Shown piece after piece: positions 27,001-36,511 of a stretch of DNA of 64,000 nucleotides. The DNA comes from JABCYV01 sp963729325 (GTDB taxonomy: Bacteria; Acidobacteriota; Terriglobia; Terriglobales; Acidobacteriaceae): NCBI GenBank assembly GCA_963729325.1, contig CAVSNS010000008.1, positions 1 through 64,000 on the forward strand, read 5' to 3'. Every line of letters starts with the position of its first letter. The stretch's first letter is position 1. The translations under genes were made by a program, and so were the position numbers. Below the pieces are notes generated by a model. That model was not told the DNA's origin, did not search any database, and worked only from the letters and a program-made list of their open reading frames with translations.

Positions 27001-27401
27001 GCTCAAGCAGGATGCTCTATGAGGAATTTCGCGGCGGGTGGCGGCCAACACAAGGTCCCCTTCGACTTCGCTCAGGCGGGCTCCGACTGCGGATGACAAG
27101 ACTGGAAGTCGGGTGCGGGCGCCCGCAGAAAATCCCCGCCCAAGCGAAGCTTGGACGGGGCACCCTCGAGAGTAGATGACGCGAAATGGTGGGGCAGCCC
27201 GCGGCTAGCTTTGGCGACAATCGGCTGTTCCAAAGCAGTTGATTGGGTACGTGCGCTTGTGTTTGACAGTCGTCGAGGTAAAGGCCTAGCATTGTTTTCG
27301 AGCAAGCATCCTCTTCTTACTCTTTCAGGTCTCCTGAGCTAAGTCAGCCCATCTGAAGTTTTCCCCCTTAGATTGCCCCCCTCTGAAGGAGGAACTGCAC
27401 C
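27001..27401. other. Gene-free leader of hsp20 with repeat debris
   Basis: No gene is supported. 27060-27105 carries a CTTCGCTCAGG...GGATGACAAG element, and 27125-27170 a CCCCGCC...GGACGGGGCACCC element related to family A. The last ~100 bases should hold the hsp20 promoter; no CIRCE-type inverted repeat or ROSE-like element was recognised. Confidence 0.45.
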
Positions 27402-27902
27402 ATGACACTATTGACCCGTTGGGAACCTTTCCGTGAGTTTGCCACCATGCAAGACCGCATGAACCGCATGAACCGTCTTTTCCGTGAATCGTATAGCCCC
27501 GAGGGACCGGAAGAGGCGTTGACCACCACCAGCTTCGCACCGCCGGTGGACATCTACGAAGACGAGCACACCATCACCCTGAAGCTTGAAGTTCCGGGCA
27601 TCGACGAAAAAGACATTGATGTCCGCATCGAGGGCAACACCCTCACCGTCCATGGCGAGCGCAAGTTCGAGAAGGAAGAGAAAGAGGAGAACTTCCGTCG
27701 CGTCGAGCGACAGTACGGAAGCTTCACCCGCTCGTTCACCCTGCCCAGTTCGGTAGATCCAGGGCAAGTGAGCGCCCATTATGACAAGGGCGTGCTGAAC
27801 ATCAACCTCGCCAAAAAGGCTGAAGCCAAACCGAAGCAGATCAAGGTTAATGTTGGCAGCGGGAAGGCCCTCGAAGCCAAGGCTCCCGGCAAGGCCGCAT
27901 AA
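27402..27902 (+). CDS. Hsp20/alpha-crystallin small heat shock protein
   Basis: 166 residues. The alpha-crystallin domain spans about 45-150: PPVDIYEDEHTITLKLEVPG, IDEKDIDVRIEGNTLTVHGE, SFTRSFTLPSSVDPGQVSAH and the closing A-x-x-x-GVLNINLAKK. The C-terminal IKVNV supplies the IxI/V oligomerisation motif. It is an ATP-independent holdase for unfolded proteins. GAAGGAGG precedes the ATG. A perfect 8-base hairpin follows the stop. Confidence 0.96.
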   Translation: MTLLTRWEPFREFATMQDRMNRMNRLFRESYSPEGPEEALTTTSFAPPVDIYEDEHTITLKLEVPGIDEKDIDVRIEGNTLTVHGERKFEKEEKEENFRRVERQYGSFTRSFTLPSSVDPGQVSAHYDKGVLNINLAKKAEAKPKQIKVNVGSGKALEAKAPGKAA

Positions 27903-27925
27903 AACCAGCGCGCAGTGAGAGAAAT

Positions 27926-27949
27926 GGGAGGCGGCTTACATCGCCTCCC
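27926..27949 (+). terminator. Perfect hairpin after hsp20
   Basis: GGGAGGCG / CGCCTCCC with an eight-base loop, 24 bases after the stop. It lacks a T tract, so it may be an mRNA-stabilising stem or an atypical terminator. Confidence 0.45.
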
Positions 27950-27988
27950 GCTCATATCAGCTGGACTGCTACTGGTCTAGGAGTGGTT

Positions 27989-28266
27989 ATGAACACTGGC
28001 ATATTGAGATCACCGTACAAGAGGAGTGTGGCGCGCAATTTTACAAGGCTGCGCTCTTTGAGTTGGACGCCAACAAAGTTTCAGGCCGAATTGCTGAAGC
28101 GGAAACGGCGCTTGTCACACGTGCGCGCGAACTGTTTTACTCAGCAGGAGACAATATCGAAGAAGAGCATGCGGTGGATGACGCGATGTACGCCTTGCAC
28201 GCCCTTCGGAGCGCGTTGAAGCGCAGATCGAACGCGAAAAGCGCCTCCCAAGACCTAGCCGCCTGA
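27989..28266 (+). CDS. Small hypothetical protein, frame broken near the start
   Basis: The ATG at 27989 has AGGAG five bases upstream. One indel just after it is needed to enter the frame ITVQEECGAQFYKAALFELD, SGRIAEAETALVTRARELFY, HAVDDAMYALHALRSALKRR that ends at 28266 (about 90 residues). The helical layout is similar to the protein at 29799-30044 (EEVYAAAILETD...KAAIDDRLHEL...SDALGGLNALRREL), so the two are paralogues. Function unknown; it is close to hsp20 and a receiver protein, suggesting a stress role. Confidence 0.6.
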
Positions 28267-28326
28267 GATTTGGCGTAGCGCAGGGAATTACATTCGTCGG
28301 AGCCCGGAACGAAAGGAGCACCTGTA

Positions 28327-28530
28327 ATGAACGCAATTAGTATTTTTGCCGGTTTGCTTATTGCGCTGGTCGCGAGCCTGCTGCTCTACAAGATGCGCAA
28401 GCTGAAATTACAAGTCGCCGGGTACGGATCACAGAGGATGTGCCCGTCGTGCGGATTGATAACATCTCGATTAAAGGCGTGTTGCTTAGAGTGTGGCAAG
28501 TCTCTCACGGCGGTAAGCGTGACAAACTGA
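28327..28530 (+). CDS. Small membrane protein with zinc-ribbon
   Basis: 67 residues. An N-terminal membrane segment (SIFAGLLIALVASLLLYKM) is followed by a likely four-Cys zinc site: CPSC then, 15 residues on, CLEC. Small membrane-anchored zinc ribbons often act in assembly or quality control, but no role can be given. GAAAGGAG lies upstream of the ATG. Its 3' end overlaps the convergent gene at 28486 by 45 bases. Confidence 0.65.
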   Translation: MNAISIFAGLLIALVASLLLYKMRKLKLQVAGYGSQRMCPSCGLITSRLKACCLECGKSLTAVSVTN

Positions 28531-28767
28531 CCCGCGGGGTTGGGAAATTTGTGTTTGTCTAACGAGATCGGCCACGTCCGACGCAACAGCCTCTCCATAC
28601 ATCTGCTTCAGGGTGTGCCGCACAGCAATGACGTTGCTGCGCGAAGCTTCCGTGGCGCGGCTACTAGGGTCCTTGGTAAATTCTGCCCGGTACGTCCTTA
28701 GCAAAAACTCACCCTGTTCCCTCAGATGTTCGACTGTTTCTGAGTTTAATTCTTGTCCAAGCTGCAT
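28486..28767 (-). CDS. Small hypothetical protein
   Basis: 93 residues. LNSETVEHLREQGEFLLRTY and ASRSNVIAVRHTLKQMYGEA, then VASDVADLVRQTQ form a compact helical protein without membrane segments. The last ~18 residues lie antisense to the zinc-ribbon gene and look less natural, so the stop may be displaced by an indel. The pattern is one I associate with small acidobacterial hypotheticals. Confidence 0.55.
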   Translation of the reverse strand: MQLGQELNSETVEHLREQGEFLLRTYRAEFTKDPSSRATEASRSNVIAVRHTLKQMYGEAVASDVADLVRQTQISQPRGSVCHAYRRERLATL

Positions 28768-28884
28768 ACCTCATTAGACGCATGACGCAGGGGAAAGGGT
28801 TCACTCGGGCCGAGTCAGAGCACTTACGTTAAATCCGTTCGAAAGGGTGAACTTCGGGCGCTCACCTAACTCTCCGAATCGTAC

Positions 28885-29259
28885 TTAAGCGCAGCGTTTC
28901 ATCAGGTCGGACAATTCCCGTTTGATGTGCACCAGGCGTTCCTGATTTAAAGCACGACCTGATTTCTGCAACGGCGTATGCTCCATCCGGCTCCAATACC
29001 GGGCATTGACGACTCTTAGATCGCTCAGTTCTTGCTTCAGACTGGCGAGGCGTTCCGAAATGTAGTTCGTATCCATCATGACTACGATCATACGCTTTAA
29101 CAAAAGGTAACCGGGGCTTAATTCCAGGGCTTCAGTTTGATCTTTGACTTGTAGGGGTTTCAGGAGGATGCGCTTCACCGCTTCAGGCATTTTCTCGCCG
29201 TGTACTTCGCGGTAGATTCGCTCAATGGGCGTTTCTTTGGCAGCCAGGTGACGTGGCAC
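28885..29259 (-). CDS. Small hypothetical protein, start uncertain
   Basis: Up to 124 residues. The C-terminal 63 residues from the ATG at 29076 (MDTNYISERLASLKQELSDL, RYWSRMEHTP, RLVHIKRELSDLMKRCA) look like a real helical protein. The N-terminal half (PIERIYREVHGEKMPEAVKR) may be a separate or fused piece. No family was recognised. Confidence 0.5.
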   Translation of the reverse strand: MPRHLAAKETPIERIYREVHGEKMPEAVKRILLKPLQVKDQTEALELSPGYLLLKRMIVVMMDTNYISERLASLKQELSDLRVVNARYWSRMEHTPLQKSGRALNQERLVHIKRELSDLMKRCA

Positions 29260-29337
29260 GCCAGCACCCCCTCGCGAACGGGATTGACCTCGGTAGGATA
29301 CTCCTAGAGGGCAAGACGCACGAAACGTGACACGAAA

Positions 29338-29743
29338 TCACGCGCTTAGCAAATCCTGCGCCCGGTTGACCAACGTCTTCACGGTAGCATCCTTGGAAAC
29401 TACCGCAGTGACGCCTACGGAGAGCGCCTCCCGCTCAAGAAATTTACTCCCATAGAGCGTAAACAAGATGATCGGAACGGTCGGCAGCATGCGCCTGAGC
29501 ACGGGCGCTGCTTGTGGTCCGTTCATGATTGCCATTGACAGGTCGAGCACGATCAGATCGGGATTCAATTCTCTTGCCTGGTCAATAGCCTCGCGCCCGT
29601 TCACTGCTTCCGCGACTTCCCAACCTTAAGATATCCCCGAATGTCGTTCGCAACAGATGCCGCATGGTGGGATTGTCATCGACGATGAGAATGCGCTTGC
29701 GCAGACACGCCCCTTCAGTTTGGGATGGCACGGGGTCTGCCAT
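29338..29743 (-). CDS. Single-domain response regulator receiver, frame broken once
   Basis: From the ATG at 29743 the frame gives KRILIVDDNPTMRHLLRTTF (acidic pocket DD). One extra A in TTAAGG near 29627 breaks the frame; removing it gives DILGWEVAEAVNGREAID, then PDLIVLDLSMAIMNG with the phosphorylated Asp, IILFTLYGS and VVSKDA with the conserved Lys. About 134 residues, with no output domain, so it would act by protein contact. No histidine kinase gene is in the window. Confidence 0.75.
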
Positions 29744-29798
29744 AGGTTATTCAATTCACAGTCGGCCAGAGGCCTGGCCTAACAACGCTCAGCGGTAT

Positions 29799-30044
29799 TC
29801 AGGCGTTGCTCGAACCCTCGCCGTGAGCGCGTCTTTCTAACTCTCTCCGCAGCGCATTCAGCCCCCCAAGGGCATCGCTGATCGCTTGCCGTTCTTCGGG
29901 CGAACCTCCATGGTCTAGCTGCAATTCATGAAGCCGGTCGTCAATCGCAGCTTTTGCCACGTGAAGGCGATTTGGCAGTTTGGTATCGTCGGTTTCGAGG
30001 ATGGCGGCTGCGTACACTTCTTCCCAAATATAGTCGGCTTGCAT
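29799..30044 (-). CDS. Small hypothetical protein, paralogue of the gene at 27989
   Basis: 81 residues from the ATG at 30044, which has GAGGA six bases upstream. QADYIWEEVYAAAILETDDT, NRLHVAKAAIDDRLHEL and ALGGLNALRREL are amphipathic helices arranged as in the protein encoded at 27989-28266. No membrane segment. Function unknown. Confidence 0.65.
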   Translation of the reverse strand: MQADYIWEEVYAAAILETDDTKLPNRLHVAKAAIDDRLHELQLDHGGSPEERQAISDALGGLNALRRELERRAHGEGSSNA

Positions 30045-30594
30045 GTCGTTCCTCTCTTTGGCATCGCGGGAACCGCTCGACCTTGCCAAAACAGGCAGAA
30101 GCTTAAAGGAAACGCATCTTCGGTCGCACGAAGCCGGATAGAGATGGAGAGCAGCCGTTCCCGGCTCCCTGCTCGACGTTCGTCAGTTTTCGCAAGGAAC
30201 CGTCGCCCGAGGGCGCGGCGGAAGGATGGGAAAAGTAACAAAACTATTATACTGCCGTTTAGTGCAATGGTTTGTGCTGTTGCCAAAGCTACGTAAAAAA
30301 CTCAGGGAGCGGCGCCGATCTAGTCCGGACGTCCCCAGTGCGTAGCACCTGTTCGACGATTAACACCTGGACGGCACGGAAACGGAAACGACGTGGAGTC
30401 TACCCGACGGTTGGTCGGCCCGGCTCCGGATAGAAGCCCCGGCCTTCGCAAAGAGCGCGAAAGGCCGGGCCACCCGCCCGATTGATGGGGCTACGGCACC
30501 ACAACCCTCTTTTGAACACCTGACGCAGTAACCTCTGGTTGATCGCCAGCATCCAAAGCTTCGCGTTGTTGGATCGCCAATTTGGAGCTAGTCA
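30045..30594. other. Gene-free gap with one family A hairpin
   Basis: No gene is supported. A family A copy lies at 30438-30478, with the changed stem CCGGCCTTCGC / GCGAAAGGCCGG and trailing GGGCCACCC. The change from AT-containing stems of other copies is matched on both arms. Near 30225-30250 there is an AT-rich divergent promoter candidate for the gene at 30044. Confidence 0.5.
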
Positions 30595-30897
30595 ATGAAC
30601 AGTGTCAGAAAATCTCTTCTCTCGCTAGTCATTCTCGCAGGGGTTCTGCTTAGCGTTGGGTTGCCGCGCCTTCAGGCAGAAGATGCGGACCGATGCCAGC
30701 GACGAATTCAGCATGCGGAGCACGAACTCCACGAAGCAATCGAGAAACACGGACATAGGAGTAGGCAGGCGGACCACGAGCGCCGGGAATTGCACGAAGC
30801 ACGGGAACGTTGCTGGCGCGAGCGTCAGCGATGGTGGGATGAACACGAGCACCGCTGGCGCACAGAACGCGATTGGGACGACCGCGACCACGACTAA
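30595..30897 (+). CDS. Small secreted His/Glu/Arg-rich protein
   Basis: 100 residues. A signal peptide (SLLSLVILAGVLLSVGLPRL, cleavage after LQA) is followed by a 70-residue, highly charged helix rich in His, Glu and Arg (HAEHELHEAIEKHGHRSRQA, RRELHEARERCW, WWDEHEHRWRTERDWDDRDH). This composition suggests metal binding or an elongated coiled coil in the periplasm, as in ZraP/CpxP-like or spheroplast-type small proteins. I do not recognise a defined family. Confidence 0.7.
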   Translation: MNSVRKSLLSLVILAGVLLSVGLPRLQAEDADRCQRRIQHAEHELHEAIEKHGHRSRQADHERRELHEARERCWRERQRWWDEHEHRWRTERDWDDRDHD

Positions 30898-31177
30898 GGC
30901 AGGAGCTTACGGCATCGGAGTGGCGACTAGAACGTTTTCCATGCTCGGTACGCTGATTGCACTGCCTCTAATTAAACGATTCACCAAGACAGGCTTTTTA
31001 ATTTCCTAGCGACTGGGAATTTGAAACACACGGTCAATCTTTCCAAAACTTTCCTGAGCCAAGACCACAAAATCGGGATTCGAAAAGCGCGAAGGTGGGG
31101 CACCCTCCGATTACACGCACAACGATACCAGTATTCATTTTGAAGCAATGCCAGGTCAGTGTCGTGTTAGGAGAGGG

Positions 31178-32840
31178 CTAAGGCGCTTGAACTTCCACAG
31201 CGTCAGGGAGATGGATGGAGCGTTCGGCTCGATCAGGAATTGTGACTGCCTGGCGATGTTGTGCGTAGACTGCGATGACACTTGGCCGGGACCAGTCGAG
31301 ACTCCAACCGTTTTCAATTGCGACGATCGTGTATGAACCGGGAATGACACTCTGCAGGATGAAGCTTCCGTCCAGGTCGCTTTGATCTCTGCGGAAAAGC
31401 TCACGGTTCGTGTCAGGATCTTTCGGCACCAGAACCACCATTGCGCCAGGAGCGGCCTTCCCTGCTCGCTTTGCGAAGCCCGATATGCTACTCGTACTTC
31501 CGACTAGCGTGAGCGAAATGGTAAGGGGCATGCCTGCTGCCACGGTCAACGTGTGCCCTGAACTTTCATTGCCCTGCGATGAGATTCGGACGACGGAAAA
31601 TGCCCTTCCCGGACTCTGAACCAGCACTGCATAATTGCCGGAAGGGACGTCCTGAAAGTCTGCTTCTCCCTTTGTGTCGACCGCTGCCCAGGCTGCGATT
31701 CGCCCGCGGCTATCGCGCAGTGCGAGATTGAGTTGTGGAGGAAGTTTTGATTCTCCAAGCAACTGCACCGAGGCCTTTATGGTACTTGTGGGCTCGCCGC
31801 TTGATGCGTCGAGTTCCTGTTCGTCATTGGTGATATCAATCTCACTGGTTCTGGTTGCCTGACCGGGTGTAGACCCGGGCATACGAACGGTGTAGTTGCC
31901 GGGTGCCAGTCCGGTCATTTCGAATACACCCGGAGATACGATCTGCGTTCCCATGTTCTGGATAGGGTCCGTCCCATCGAGGCCGCGCTTCTCAAGGGAA
32001 GGCATAGTGAATCCGTGCCCACCATTCTCTGCACTGCGAACGAGCAAATGAAGAGCCGGGACCGGAACCAGGTGAAAGTCGACCTGCGGGTGATCGCCGC
32101 CCTTGATCGGGATAGGAATAGCAGCTTCCGGATCGGTAGAATCGGAGTAGTAAGTAACCGGGTACGCAACATCAAGCGATCGATTCACGAAGGAATTTTC
32201 CGTCTCTTGCCCGCTGGAAGAGAGGCGATGCACTGCATACCAGGGCGTCGCCATCACCGCAAGAAAGTAGGTGCCAGCGTTTAGGGGTGCAATTGCATAG
32301 AAGCCTTGATCATCCGTCGGAGCGTTGCGAAATCTTCGGATATGGCTCACGCCGGATTGGTGATCCTCACGATACAGGGTCACGGTTGCATGGCGGACCG
32401 GGTCACCAAACTCATCGAAAACCTTGCCCGACAGCATAGCAGTCGGCGCCAGACGCAACATTAGGTTCTCGATATCAAGATCAGGAGCCGTAACAATCGC
32501 CGTCGAAAACTGTTCGTGCTCGTCGTAAGCTGCTGGAATGAAGCCTAGCCTCGCTCCCTGTAACGAATACTTACCTGGACCAACCTGCTTGAATTCGAAA
32601 CGGCCATCCTCAGAAGTTATCGTGGACTGGAAATTCTTGGAATCTCGTGTCAGTAATGGTGACTCGAGATCGATCGAGGGGATGTCCGTCAACAGCGCTC
32701 ACTACAGTTCCAGCGATTCGGAATGTGCCGGAGAGCTGCATTGGGCCCGCAGTGGGACTCTGTGCGCCAATCGCCGAATATGAATGCAGCAAAGCAAGAT
32801 AAAGCGCGAACGTTGCGGCGGCGTGCGGGGGTCGATGCAT
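31178..32840 (-). CDS. Secreted protein with carboxypeptidase-regulatory-like domains (second of a pair), frame broken once
   Basis: ATG at 32840 (MHRPPHAAATFALYLALLHS, signal peptide), then FRIAGTVVSAVDGHPLDRSR, the start of a carboxypeptidase-regulatory beta-sandwich. A one-base break near 32645 joins it to DSKNFQSTITSEDGRFEFKQ in the next frame, which runs to 31178. At least three such sandwiches follow, with patterns such as MLSGKVFDEFGDPVRHATVT and ISGFAKRAGKAAPGAMVVLV. About 550 residues. These domains are typical of acidobacterial surface or periplasmic proteins; no enzyme domain is visible. It begins five bases after the stop of its neighbour, so the two are co-transcribed. Confidence 0.78.
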
Positions 32841-32844
32841 TGTT

Positions 32845-34655
32845 TTACTCGTTCGCAATCACATGAAGCTGCAAATGTTCTTTTTGCCCCGGAATCAGAT
32901 GGACGACCGGCCCTCTAGTTTCAAAGACGCGCATAGCTTCGGCGTTCCTGTATTCAAGCTCCGGCTGTGGACGCTTGAAAGCAAGTATGCGATATGCGCC
33001 GGGCGGTACGTCTGGCGAACTGAACTCTCCATCCGGAGACACCCATACTTGAGTGAACTGCCCGTTGCTATCAGGTAGCGGAACACAATAAACGTACGCA
33101 AACGGCGCAGATCTGGGTAAAGATTCCGGACCACTGGCTGCGCTGTGTGCAGCATGATCGCCCTCGACTTTGCCTTCAATCTGGGCACCGTCGTCGCGCA
33201 GTATCACCTCTATCGGAGAACTGAAGCCACCTGGACCGACGACGAGCGGCTCTTGCAGCAGGTTGATCCCACCAAGGCTAACCGCAGAGGCGAATCCGCG
33301 AAATGGGTAGACTTTTACCCAATAACGCCCGGGCTGAACGCTCTCGATTACAAGGGACTTGTCATCAGGCTTAACCTGCTGGCTAAGGGAAGCACCCCAT
33401 CCCCCACCGAAATCATCCGCCGGCTCCAGTACAAGATTTAGTTGGCGACCGGGATGGAGATTTCCGCGACCAGAGCGGTTACACCAGAGGTAACGCCGCT
33501 TCTCGATGTGAACTCCTCCTTCACGTTCACGCTGATCGATGCGTTGCGCACCAGTACCATGCCAGGCCCAACCGCGCCTGCACCCTTGACATTAATATTC
33601 ACTAAACCTGACATAGCAAAGGAGGGTCCATTAATGGCTGCTTCAACGGTATAGTCGCCATTCGGCAATAGTCCCTCGATTGCTTGATCCGCCTGGTTGT
33701 AGCCGAGAGAATACCCGGGCCCTTTGTGATCGTGAACAAATACGCGCGCTTCCAGCGAGAAACCAACAGGTGCGTTAGTGACCGGCAGTTTGATTGGGTT
33801 ATAAGCTTGCCGGGCGACGCTGAAATCTGCGTGGAAGGTCCTGCCGGCTGATAACTCGATGGGGCTGGCCGCCTCAAAGTCAGCCGCGCCGGGATAGTAT
33901 GCGGGCGGGTATCCATATTGTTCGCCACCGGGAACAGAGGTCTCGGGATCACGGTCCAGAAGTTCATGAGTCAGTAACTTATACGTACCCGGAGCGAGTT
34001 CAGCCAAACGAAACTCTCCTGAGTTCGTCGAATACTCCCCTGCGGAGATCCAATGGACGCTGCCTTCGCGGATTTGCCTCCGGTAAAGCTCCACACGCAT
34101 TCCAAGCGGAGCTTCAGAGTTTGGAAAAACCACGCGCCCAGTGATGAGCGCCTCGGGCATCAACGAGATTGTGATTTCCTTACCTGTGGTCTCGAGCTGC
34201 AGATTCTGCCCTTCTTCATTGCTATCAGTCAGGAACCCTGGCTTGCGAGCGGTAAGGGTCTGCGGACGATTCACGCTCAAGAATTCGCCTTGAACATTGG
34301 TTGGAGTGGCAGGGCTTCCAAGCTCGGAATCGCTGCCCTTGTCGGTCCTGGCCGGCGGGAACGCGAATTCGAAGCGTCCCTGACCGTCCGTCATGGTCGC
34401 AAATCGACTGTCAGGCGAGAACACTAGGGCACGTCCAATGGGTTCGCCGGTCACACTGTTCACTACCGTACCGCGAAGGACATCGGTCTGGTCGTTCTCA
34501 GCTTGTGCGCTTTGACCTAAGGCTTGTCCCGGGCCTATGCACAAATCCGAAAGCACCATTGCAAAGGCAATCAGGCTGACCGTTTGCTGCCAAGGATTAC
34601 GCTGACCGGTCCAAGGGAGAAGGGACCGAACCGAATGATGCTTGCAATTCCTCAC
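32845..34655 (-). CDS. Secreted protein with carboxypeptidase-regulatory-like domains (first of a pair), frame broken once
   Basis: A signal segment (VSLIAFAMVLSDLCIGPGQA) is followed by LRGTVVNSVTGEPIGRALVF and ITGRVVFPNSEAPLGMRVEL, two carboxypeptidase-regulatory folds. The first frame stops at 33438; in the next frame the protein continues at once: NLVLEPADDFGGGWGASLSQ, YWVKVYPFRGF, AYVYCVPLPDSNGQ and PPGAYRILAFKRPQ to 32845. One base near 33440 is the only change needed. Total about 600 residues. It is a paralogue of the following gene. Confidence 0.78.
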
Positions 34656-35016
34656 GGTCGTCTGTTCTGACAGCTGCTATTGTGGCGGAAGTTTGGAGAA
34701 ATGCAAGGACGTTCACCTTCGCAAAAGATGCAAAGCTCCCGCGCTTGCACTCCGTTCACACGGAGACAACTTCCGCTTCGGTCGGAATGACAAAGTTGCA
34801 GGCGCCCCGGCTCTGGTGCTTTTGCGAGACCAGTAACAACCGGTTAGGATTGTTCGTGAAGCTTCTGAGATTTAACCGAAAGCGCGAACTGCCCAAGGGG
34901 TATCAAAGCAGAGGAACCCCACCCTTCGCAAAGAGCGCGAAGGATGGGCCACCCGACCTTTGCAAGAACCGCAAAGGATGGCCACCTGCGATAGCATCAG
35001 TCCGAGGAAAAACGAG
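34656..35016. other. Gene-free gap with repeats
   Basis: It contains a CGCTTCGGTCGGAATGACAAAG element at 34770-34797 and family A hairpin copies at 34915-34985 (CCTTCGC/GCGAAGG with a trailing GGGCCACCC, and CCTTTGC...GCAAAGG). Otherwise no coding signal was seen. Confidence 0.5.
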
Positions 35017-35379
35017 ATGCCAAGCGCAAAGGAAACTCTCAAAGATCGCCTCACTCGCTACCAAGAGATCAAGATCAGTGTGACCGGGAGGAAGTCGGGG
35101 CGAGAAATCTCGATTCCGGTCTGGTTCGTGCTGGATGGCGAGAAGCTTTACCTCTTGCCTGTGCAAGGCTCGGACACCCAGTGGTACCAGAATGTGCTCA
35201 AGAATCCGCAGATTCGGATCGAGGCGCGGGGTGCGAAAGGGGAGTTCCGGGGCAAGCCGATCACCGAAGCGAAAACTGTGAAATCTGTAGTCGAAAAATT
35301 CCGCGAGAAGTACGGAGCGGGGGACGTGAAGAAGTATTATTCGAAGTTCGATGTCGCGGTGTCAGTCGAACTGCGCTAA
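35017..35379 (+). CDS. Deazaflavin (F420)-dependent nitroreductase-like protein
   Basis: 120 residues from the ATG at 35017 (GAGGA upstream); the longer frame from 34960 runs into a repeat. VTGRKSGREISIPVWFVLDG, KLYLLPVQGSDTQWYQNVLK and NPQIRIEARGAKGEFRGKPI match the split-beta-barrel family that binds F420 or flavin (DUF385-like). The substrate is unknown. Single gene. Confidence 0.8.
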   Translation: MPSAKETLKDRLTRYQEIKISVTGRKSGREISIPVWFVLDGEKLYLLPVQGSDTQWYQNVLKNPQIRIEARGAKGEFRGKPITEAKTVKSVVEKFREKYGAGDVKKYYSKFDVAVSVELR

Positions 35380-35511
35380 GTACGCAACCTGGAATTCTTT
35401 CCCCCTTTGCAATGATTAGCACCCGCCGGGACAGAGTGATTCGGCGGGCGGCCCACCTTTACGCTGGAGTTAGAATTTCCCGACTATTCGCTATCAAGTT
35501 TTGCCCAGAGG

Positions 35512-35904
35512 TTACGCAACCTTTGGCTTTTTGCGTTCCGCATTTTGGTGAGCGGCTTCGGGGTCGTAGCGTTTCAGTACTTGCTCGATGCGCTTAATGG
35601 TGCGGTGCAGTTGACGGATCAAGTCTTCATCGGGGGTGGTGAGCAAGTCGGCAAGAAGTTGGCGAATGTGGGCTCGAATCTCAGCATATTTCTCGCTCCG
35701 GCTCCGCATTTCAAGCTGATACTTCCGAAATACCACGTAACCAATGGCGACGCTCGCTCCCATGAATAGAGCACGGAAACCTTGCAGCAGCCAGTAGGGG
35801 GCGTTGCGAAGATGGGTGATCAGGAAATCTACATCCAAGCTCACGAACCAGGCGCACGCTCCCCACAGAGCGGCTGCGGCTAGAATCTTACGTCTTCGTG
35901 CCAC
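35512..35904 (-). CDS. Hypothetical two-helix membrane protein
   Basis: 130 residues. Two membrane segments (KILAAAALWGACAWFVSLDV; LQGFRALFMGASVAIGYVVF) are followed by a charged cytoplasmic helix (IRAHIRQLLADLL...LIRQLHRTIKRIEQVLKRYD) and a Lys-rich tail, likely a coiled coil. No known family. Confidence 0.65.
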   Translation of the reverse strand: MARRRKILAAAALWGACAWFVSLDVDFLITHLRNAPYWLLQGFRALFMGASVAIGYVVFRKYQLEMRSRSEKYAEIRAHIRQLLADLLTTPDEDLIRQLHRTIKRIEQVLKRYDPEAAHQNAERKKPKVA

Positions 35905-36511
35905 TTCATCATCTCTGCTTTCTCAGAGTTTCTTTACCCAGTCGAGGTGGCGCAAAGCTTGCCGGCGTCAAGACTTCCTTTCGAGCTGCGTTGGGGGTCA
36001 CGCTCTGGTGACTTGACCGCCCTTCAGGCGGTTTCCCCTCGCAGGAGAAAAGCAAGAGCCAGAATACAGAAGTAATATTCTACGCCGGGAGCCAAAGAAA
36101 AACTTCCTCGTTTTTGGCCACCCTGGAGTCGTACCTAGCGAAGGCAAAGCGAAAGCAAAGGATATTTGCCTGAAACTAATCATCTCCGCGACGACTCTGA
36201 TTCGCACGGGCGAGACGCCCGAGCCTACATTTCCCCTCCACACAGGCCAACAGCAGGTCTCGCAACTACGCTCGCTGGGCTCCGCTTCGGTCGGGATGAC
36301 AGAGTTGTTGCGGGTTCGCGGAGGCATCACGCAAAGGAAATAACCCCCATCCTGTAGCGCAGAATGTGACTCCCAGGTCTCGCAAAAAACGGCGAAACCC
36401 TTCGACTCCGCTCAGGGCAGGCTCTGGGGCACCCGGCACCCGGCAGCAAACCCCGTATTGTCTCTCTCCAAAATGCAGAGAGAGACATCGGGGCACGTCA
36501 GGAGGAAACTG
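35905..36511. other. Gene-free gap with dispersed repeats
   Basis: 36205-36233 carries CGGGCGAGACGCCCG with a following CTACAT (family B, again at 46347-46375). 36265-36306 carries CTCCGCTTCGGTCGGGATGAC. 36375-36440 carries CTCGCAAAAAACGGCG and CTCCGCTCAGGG elements next to GGGGCACCCGGCACCCGG. No gene is supported. Confidence 0.55.

Noticed and set aside
31085..31110. A further full family A hairpin copy
   Set aside because: Only one arm (CGAAAAGCGCGAAGG with GGGGCACCC) is visible, so it is at best a half copy.
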